Below, piece by piece: positions 57,096 through 64,000 of a DNA stretch of 64,000 nt. The DNA is taken from positions 2,125,501 to 2,189,500 of the forward strand of contig OY743189.1 in NCBI GenBank assembly GCA_963555705.1. Direction: 5' to 3'. The notes beneath the pieces were generated by a model that saw nothing but the letters and a program-made list of their open reading frames with translations, was not told the origin of the DNA and did not search any database. The position numbers and the translations under genes were made by a program. Each line of letters begins with the position of its first letter. The first letter of the stretch is position 1. Source of the DNA: Ligustrum vulgare. Its lineage: Eukaryota; Streptophyta; Magnoliopsida; Lamiales; Oleaceae.

Positions 57096-58930
57096 GATAG
57101 ACTCAATTACTAATTATAACACAATGAACAGAGTATTACCCCATATAGAGTTTTAAAAAAACGGCTACCTCTTCATTAATCCTATCTTTGCTCAAAAGCA
57201 AAAAGGTTAGAACGCCCACCATACTATCCGTTGCTTTAAAATAATCTTTTCTCTATGAATAGCTTACATTGAACCTTTCAGGAACACGTTCATCCTGGTG
57301 AATTTAGTCCACACTGAACCGTAAGATATCATCTTAAAAGATTTCTCAAGCATTATGTCACATGAATCAATGTTTGCAAGTGGAACCTCCACCACGTTAA
57401 AGTGACCAATCATGTTTTACCAAATGGTCTCTTGCAAAAACGTGATATGTTCATAAGTAGAGATATAATATAGCTTGATAGCATATTTTGTATAACTCCA
57501 TAATTAAAATGTTCAAATTATCATAAATATCCTTCCATCGAGAAAATAAACATGATATCCTATTTTGATGTTTTTATTTCAAAGTACTTGATATAAGAAT
57601 CAAAACTATACAATAATCCATCTCATCAAAATAATACCATTTTCATTGAAAGGTTTATGATTACTATTGAACAAGGATTTTTTAGCACGAACAAATGCTA
57701 TAAGTGGAAAGAATTATAACGAGACATGTTAAAGTTTTCACAAATTAGTTGGTGATGTCTAAACATATAACTAGTTGTGGAAATACGACATTCAAATAAA
57801 ATAAATGTATTAAACACGAGTTGTATAAATAATGAATACTTTCATATATGATGCATGAATAAAAAATTATGCACAAGTAGACCCAAAACTACTATAATAT
57901 GACTACAACCTAAAACCCCAAAATCTTAAACACATTTCTCTATAGGAGAAATAAATGTGATTTATGGTTAGGCTAGGACCCTCCCACTAAATTAAATATA
58001 TTCAGCATCTCATGCAATATTTAATTTATAGTCGTTAAAATTTGGCCATCATTGATATCTTTTGGATATTCTATAGGAAGTCCTCGCGATGTCCTTGATT
58101 TAAGTGTATAACCCCTATATTGATAATATTTTAAGTACCAAATTAATTACGTCACCTACAGGGTAATCATGATTAATTCACACTTAAAAAATCATCACCT
58201 AATTGGGCCCAATCTAGTAACCAAAACAGTGCAGCCCTCCTATATGGAGACTAAATAGATTAGCACGAGGCATACACAAATTTTTACTAATGGGCTAATA
58301 GGGGAGGCCGTGGGTTCAAAAATTGCACCCTCGCTCACTTAATATTTTGAACTCTTGGGTTTTAATTAATAATTACCCAATCAATTTTAACTCTTAAAAT
58401 CAATTTAATTATTAATAAATATATTTATTTTCTAATCTAATATTTAGAAAAGAAAATAAAATATATAAAACAATGCATGACAGTATAGTACCTAGAGCGG
58501 TGTTTATGCGATCTACATGACATGTTATTTAATGACATTCATTCACAATTTAATTAAAGCAATAAATAAATGCGATAATAAATTAACTTAGAACATAATT
58601 TATGGCCCAAACCTAGACACAAAATTACAAATAAATTAAAGTATATATTGAGCCACAAGCCGGCCCAATTCTTCAAATCCCATTTGCAAGTGTCCAGCCC
58701 ACAGCTCCAAAGCTATAATCCTCGGTCCAAAATTCAAAGTTCAATATGTAGTGACCCAATTGAATATTCCAGCCCACCGTAAAATTTAGTCCACATTACA
58801 ATGGCCCAGCTAAACAATTTAGCCCACATTGCAGTTAATAAAAGTGAACCCATTTTACAAATACAAAGCCCATATTCAAAAAAAAAAATTAAATCTGGCC
58901 CAAGTGAATAATGGACCCATCTTCTTCATT
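57096..58930 (-). other. Decayed Copia interior, gag region expected
   Basis: AT-rich with no readable frame. The stretch 58640-58920 has many GGCCCA/AGCCCA words ('agcccaca', 'gtggcccag'). Confidence 0.3.
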
Positions 58931-59398
58931 TCACTTCCTGCATGATGAATATATACAATATATAAACACAGTATCGAAATGAAGCCGCCGCCATTTGTGG
59001 AAGTGCCATCGCCGGAAAAGATCACAGCCGCCAGAGAGAAATTCTACCGGAGCCGTCGCGACACCATGCCAGGGCATCACAGCCATGCCACACACAGTTG
59101 CTCCACGCATGTGCGTGACACCAAAACACAGCGACGCTGTGCTCCCAATGTCGCTGCCTTCTTCGTCACTAGTCGGAAAGAAAAATGAACAAGAAAGGAG
59201 AGAGAGACTCCCATGGTACCGCCGCTGCAGCCAACCGCGAATCAACAGTGCGTATAGCACTGCCGCACCACGCGGAGGCGACAGCGACACCTGTGGGTGT
59301 CGCACTTCTCGGCCGCGGTTGCATTCTGCCATTGCCACTGCATACGAGACGGGACAGCCAGCGTCGTCGATCGCAACCAATTTCTTGTGATATTGCAC
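58931..59398. other. GC-rich island in the Copia leader
   Basis: It stands out from AT-rich surroundings and is open in several frames on both strands (155 codons minus, 131 and 69 plus). It starts on plus as ATGAAGCCGCCGCCATTTG. No family is recognised in any frame. It could be structured leader RNA of the element or a captured host piece. Confidence 0.3.
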
Positions 59399-59826
59399 TG
59401 CAGGTCCTTATTATATGGAGATGATGAAGTTTAGTCCATATACTGAAATTGCATCAATGGTCCTCCGAATTTTGCAACAGCAGTCCATGAATCTGAAATT
59501 GCATAATTGGTCCCTATATATGAAATTGCAGATCTGGTCCTCTGATTTTATAATTACAACAGAAATTACACAAACCCTAATTCTATTGCAAAAATCAAAA
59601 TCAAATGGGAAAACATGGAGTCGTAATCCACCCCCTTTGTTACAAGACTCGATAAAACAATACAAGAATTTACAAAATAAAATCTAAGGCCATAAATTAG
59701 TTCAATAAAAACTTCATTCATCCAATAACAATCAAATCACATAAAACCTAACATCGCCCTTTACTAACACATGCATAAACAAAATTATTTAATCCTAAAT
59801 ACATAAAACAGTATAAAAAACCTGAC

Positions 59827-59838
59827 GCTCTGATACCA
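59827..59838 (-). other. Primer-binding site (minus), iMet-tRNA
   Basis: Exact complement of TGGTATCAGAGC, two bases from the LTR. Confidence 0.88.
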
Positions 59839-59840
59839 AT

Positions 59841-61260
59841 TGTTGGGAACCCGGGTTGTTCTACTCACAAAAATTGATTTCTTGTGATAGATCATCCTGT
59901 TACAGGATTTTCTGTTCTATGTATTCAACTTGGAATAAATAATTTTGCGCACACAAAAAAGAAAAAAAAATAGATATTACCCTTGTAGCGTGCTTTACAA
60001 TAATCTCTTTTCGCTGCTTCTTGATTTCACCAAAGCTTCAAACCCTCAAGCTTTCCTCGGTGTTCTCCAATGGCAGCTGTGCAAGTGTGTGGTCACCTTT
60101 TTCAAGACCTAGGTTAAACTAGGATTATGGTTTCTTTGTAAAGAGGAAACACACACTACACACTTTAGTGTGTGTCTCGCCACTTTTCCAATTAGGTTAA
60201 GAAAAATAGTCTTGGGAGACTATTTGTAACCTCTTTACACTCCAAAACCCTACCAAACCTAGTACCATAACCCAGGCCCATTTCTGCACAACCCAACACA
60301 GGTAATAAGCCTGTATAAACCCATTATAATGAAGCCACCGAGGGAACCTGATCGGACCCAATTAAACTAAGCTCCAATAAATTAATTATGACGTGATCAA
60401 CTCTTGATCAGTCAAAATTAATTTATTAATCACGTTCTATTCCACTAAAAGAACGAGATTGCACTCTTAGTAAAATTGAAATTACTGAAATAATTAATCA
60501 ATAATTATATCCTCTGACTTATCGTTCTTACATGTTACCCCCGTCGATCAACTCGAATATTCGGAGCAAGTTAAAATTACCAAAATACCCTTCTCCGAAT
60601 ATTCATAAATTCTCAACTCTCATCTTCTATCTGACAGTTCAATGTGATCACATCACATCATAGAATTCAACAGTCACTGTCGAATTACTGAGCTCAGATT
60701 CAACTGTCCACTAGAAGAACCAGTGAGATTATGATCATACCTAAAAGGTGATGAATTCCATAATACGAATATATGTTCCTCGTTAGTTCACTTTAATTCC
60801 CAAAGTACCGAGATATTGATCAACAATTTGATCTCACCCATTGATACCTCAAAGAACTTTAAGTTAGTAATCGAAGTCCATTATCCTATTAGGATTAAGG
60901 CCCCACGTACGACAGTCAAGTGAAATTAAATTTGTATGGTCAATGTCACAAATTAATTTCACGTGGTCCCGTCCAATACGTTACAAACGTACTCTCAATT
61001 TTATTACCAAAGTCAAAGATAGACTTTAATAAAACCGAGACGATATTATCAAAATAAATTGTCCATATTTATTTACTGATCGTGAACGTTGATTTTAGAT
61101 CGAATCACAAATTGAATCTTTCTGTGTTTAACAACTTAAACACTCAATTTGTAATATCAAATCGACCCGTGAACAAACGCAACTTCATATTAATACAATC
61201 AATTAATATTTTATTTTAAATGTCGTGAATTATACTCTATGAGCATATATAATTCCAACA
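59841..61260 (-). repeat. 5' LTR (minus) of the Copia element
   Basis: Partner of 51865-53283. Confidence 0.88.
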
Positions 61261-61529
61261 GTGGTTTGGAAATTGATTTATTTTCATGAGTTGTTTGATG
61301 AGATTAAGTTCATGATATATGTTGCATGTTAACTAATAAAGTACATATAGAGTTCTCAATTTTTCTTTCATGAATTATTTGTTAATTGAGAAAGTGTAAT
61401 CTAAATTCATGTAATTATCCTACGTGATTAAACATCTTTCTTATTAAACAATTCTTCAAAAAAGCAATATTGAGTGTTCTACATGTAATATTATGATTTT
61501 CACGAATTTTATTGTTTTTCGATTTTTGA

Positions 61530-62627
61530 TTATTATGTTAGAGTTTTGTGCCTCTATAGTGGCCAGTCTTAGTTTAGGTCATTTTTCAATTTTTATATTC
61601 TATTTTCATTCATTGTAATAGTTAGTTTATGAGTTTAAACATTGTATTGAGTGATTCAATAATAAAGGTGAGGATTTCCTTTAAAATTCGAATTTATCAT
61701 GATTTAATTATCTTGTGCCGTGCAACCCAAAGTTATAAAAAATTAACAATCTAGGTGATGTTCAAAACCAAACTTATCAAATGATCTGGACAACTAGGGA
61801 TGACAATAATACCAACGGAGTCGATACCCATTGGAGACCCTATATAAATGGACGGGGATTACCCAACTAAATGGGTTCATGTGTAGGGTATGAAGGTAAA
61901 CTTTAAAATCCGACATGGGTATGGGCGGAGTGTAGGTTTTACTACAATACCCATACCCGACCCACATACCCATTTATTTCCTTAAAAAATTATAAAATTT
62001 AAAACAAAAGTGATTGTGTAAAAAAATAATAAATAAATAATAGAACTCAAATATTTATTGGCATTGTTAACATCTAAACCTTAATATGTTTAAATTGTTG
62101 AGTTTGTTAACGTCTATAAAAATTGTTCAAATTCGCTTGTTTAATTTCAACCTAGAACAAGCTTTTTTAAAGTCAAATTCAAGTGAATCCCAATATTTAA
62201 CTAATTCAAGTTAATCTGGAGCTCCTATAATCTATAACCTATTTACAACCCTAAAAAAATAAAATAAATAAGTAGTAATGAGTTTCAAATGGGTATAGAA
62301 GCATACCCTACTTTGATCCGCCCCCAACTCGCACTCAACCTGTCATTCTTTAATGGGTATATGGGTAGGGTGTGGAGATTGTAAATCTTTAGTGAGTAGG
62401 ATATAATTTTCGCAAACCCGACCCATTGTCATCTCTATGGACAACCTTTGTGGTGTTCACTCATGTTTGTTCTTGTTTTCACATCTCAACAAGTCTAAGG
62501 TTTAATATACCTTAGGTTCTTGTATCGTAAGGCTTGGGTCTTCATGTTACCATCCACCCCAACATGAATTTGGAACTTTTCAAGAATTCTTTCGAATTCT
62601 TTGTGTTCCTCGCAAGGAATCACACCA
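61530..62627 (+). repeat. Gypsy 5' LTR, interrupted by a hAT element
   Basis: It contains 'tcattcattgtaatag' and 'gtggtgttcactca' phrases of the 23406/35763 lineage and ends AATCACACCA at 62627, two bases before the primer site. The 5' boundary is uncertain. A 643-bp hAT element splits it. Confidence 0.6.
61795..62437. mobile_element. Non-autonomous hAT element, 643 bp
   Basis: Perfect 8-base duplication TGGACAAC (61787-61794 and 62438-62445). Ends TAGGGATGACAAT and, inverted, TAGAGATGACAATGGGTC. Subterminal ACCCATA/TATGGGT words repeat on both sides. No coding capacity. Confidence 0.85.
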
Positions 62628-62629
62628 TC

Positions 62630-62641
62630 TGGTATCAGAGC
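62630..62641 (+). other. Primer-binding site, iMet-tRNA
   Basis: Exact TGGTATCAGAGC after the LTR end. The element continues beyond as decayed gag. Confidence 0.88.
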
Positions 62642-63750
62642 TAGACCCTATTTCAAGTTTTTCCATCCTAGTTTGATGTCTACAGCATAAAATCATTCAT
62701 ATCCTATTTTTTATAGTTTGAGTCTTTGTTTCGTGTTCTTCATATTTGTGTCTTTGATTAAAAAAATACGAAAAAGTTAAAGTTGTTATTTTGCCCATTT
62801 TTCATCCAAAATAATTTTTGTTTGTTTTGATATATTCATGGTAGAATTTCAAGCAAAAAAGCTAATTCTGAAAATTCAAGTAATTCTGAAAATTCAAGAA
62901 CCACTTTCTTGAATTTCTTTAATTCTTGACATTCTTGAAATTAACATGTTTCGTTCTTCCTTTTGTTTCAATGATTATTATATATTTATTCTTATGTCAA
63001 ATTATTCCATTTCATTCCAAAATGTCTAAATTTCGAGAAAAATCTTCATCTAGAGGGGTTACTCATAAAGACCACGTGTGGAAGGTTTTTCAAAAGCAGA
63101 TGGGTGATGTTGGTTAGATTGGATAAATAGGATGAAAATATTGCAAAATTGCAAAAAGAACAGTCTCAAACAACTCCTAATGCTAGGAGGCAATATTGGC
63201 GTGATCATAAATTTAGGATTGGAATTAGGGTTGAGCTGAAAAGAGAGAGTGATGTTCTTCCTAGTATGAGGGAAATATTCAATTAGATGGGAGAGACATG
63301 AAAACGGCTAAATAAGGACATGATTGCGCAGGAGGCAAGGAAAAAAATTTGCTAAGATGTGAAAGGGGGGGAGTGAAAGAAAGGCTGAGGCTAAATTACA
63401 AAAGGAGAGTGAAAGTGAGATAATAGTTAAGTTACAATTAGAGCATCATGATAGGAATGTTCAGAAGGAATGTGAATTGAAAGTTTTTGTGGAAGTTCAA
63501 AACTTGAGTATTGAAGAGGAAGTGCATGAGCAGGGGGATAAAAATGGGAAAGAGGTGCTTGAACATGAAAATGTGGAGTTAGAAGAGATGGTTGAGTATG
63601 GGAGTAAAAAAAAAAAAATTAGAGGAGATTGAGCAAAAAATTTAAAGAATTGAGGGAGGTGAAGAGAAGAGCATCGTTGTTGGGGAAAAGGAAGTGGGGA
63701 TAATACACCATGAGTACAAGGATCCATATCGTGTACTTTGTGAAACTAAC
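62642..63750 (+). pseudogene. Decayed Gypsy leader and gag region
   Basis: The only start with a run of protein is MSKFREKSSSRGVTHKDHVW (63021 onward), in the place where the 23406 element begins gag. Stops follow quickly. The later part (63380-63720) is Glu/Lys-rich, like a gag linker. It ends with 'atccatatcgtgtactttgtgaaac', after which the hairpin-start LTR family begins. Confidence 0.4.
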
Positions 63751-64000
63751 TGATAAGTGTGCTTTGGACACTAATTTTGCTCTTAAATTGACATGTTAAT
63801 TAACTAATTGAGCCAAATTCTACTTATAAATTGTGTTTATCTTGTACAATTAGGTACAACATCAATTGAGAAGAAAATGGACAAGATTGACGAGCAATTG
63901 AGCTAAAAGAAAAGCAAATTTGATGTTCAAGGACCTATTGAAAGAAACCAAAAGTTTGAGGACTCAATTGCAACATTCCAAAAATTTGAGAACCAAGGTT
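63751..64000 (+). repeat. Hairpin-start LTR family, plus copy, cut by window end
   Basis: It starts TGATAAGTGTGCTTTGGACAC and matches the reverse complement of 43960-44219, including 'cttgtacaattaggtacaacatcaattg'. Confidence 0.6.

Larger units (their letters stand above)
51865..61260 (-). mobile_element. Ty1/Copia LTR retrotransposon, minus, decayed
   Basis: LTRs 51865-53283 (1419 bp) and 59841-61260 (1420 bp) are nearly identical but carry several substitutions. They read TGTTGGGAAC...ATTCCAACA. Exact iMet primer site on the minus strand (GCTCTGATACCA on plus, 59827-59838). Purine tract GGGCAAGTGGGAGAT on the minus strand (53284-53298). Flanks TTGGT/GTGGT are a duplication with one change. 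The interior has Copia protease and reverse transcriptase traces and a nested solo LTR. No intact frame. Confidence 0.88.

Noticed and set aside
51865..61260. Segmental duplication of a 1.4-kb unit
   Set aside because: The repeats have TG...CA ends and an exact primer site and purine tract inside, so they are LTRs of one element.

Overview
The window looks like heterochromatic, repeat-dense intergenic DNA from the nuclear genome of a dicot plant. The support is AT-rich sequence, many nested LTR retrotransposons with the plant iMet-tRNA primer site (TGGTATCAGAGC), small PIF/Harbinger-like and hAT-like DNA elements, and reading frames that match plant retroelement, Hsp70 and cytokinin-activating (LOG) families. 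I see no rRNA, tRNA or CRISPR, and no intact multi-exon host gene. Almost everything is mobile-element sequence at different stages of decay.

Layout. 1-6.8 kb: relic retroelement frames and LTR-like promoters, one clean 515-bp PIF/Harbinger-type MITE (4721-5235) and one hAT-type terminus. 6821-22151: a Ty3/Gypsy element with target-site duplication AATGG and a decayed gag-pro/RNase H/integrase interior. Its 5' LTR is split by a second, very young element at 7289-17433 (duplication GGTTA). 23406-27530: a short gag-protease-only Gypsy element with near-perfect ends. 28.9-30.4 kb: a broken gene fragment, an snRNA-type promoter motif pair and a MITE. 32.3-35.8 kb: two copies of a broken Hsp70-like gene in tail-to-tail inverted orientation. 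35.8-38.6 kb: a decayed Gypsy LTR and reverse transcriptase. 38.6-44.2 kb: a jumble of LTR relics that start with a hairpin. 44.6-47.1 kb: two Copia remnants. 47.9-49.0 kb: a hAT element with a perfect 8-bp duplication. 50.0-51.3 kb: a MITE inside a MITE. 51865-61260: a minus-strand Ty1/Copia element carrying a nested solo LTR. 61.5-64 kb: a Gypsy LTR interrupted by another hAT element, then decayed gag.

The most notable feature is the 10.1-kb element at 7289-17433. Its two 3417-bp LTRs differ at only about six positions. The primer site and polypurine tract place it on the minus strand. The 3.3-kb interior has no recognisable gag or pol. It carries instead two intact intronless reading frames on the opposite strand. 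One (11291-11842) is a 183-residue basic, four-cysteine protein that resembles the nucleic-acid-binding cysteine-rich proteins of carlavirus-type RNA viruses. The other (12165-12818) is a complete 217-residue LOG-family cytokinin riboside 5'-monophosphate phosphoribohydrolase. Each has its own TATA-like box and poly(A) signal, and the LOG transcript would end in three related stem-loops. A mobile unit that pairs a virus-like regulatory protein with a cytokinin-activating enzyme is the best candidate here for an undescribed system. Expression, activity and copy number cannot be judged from sequence alone.
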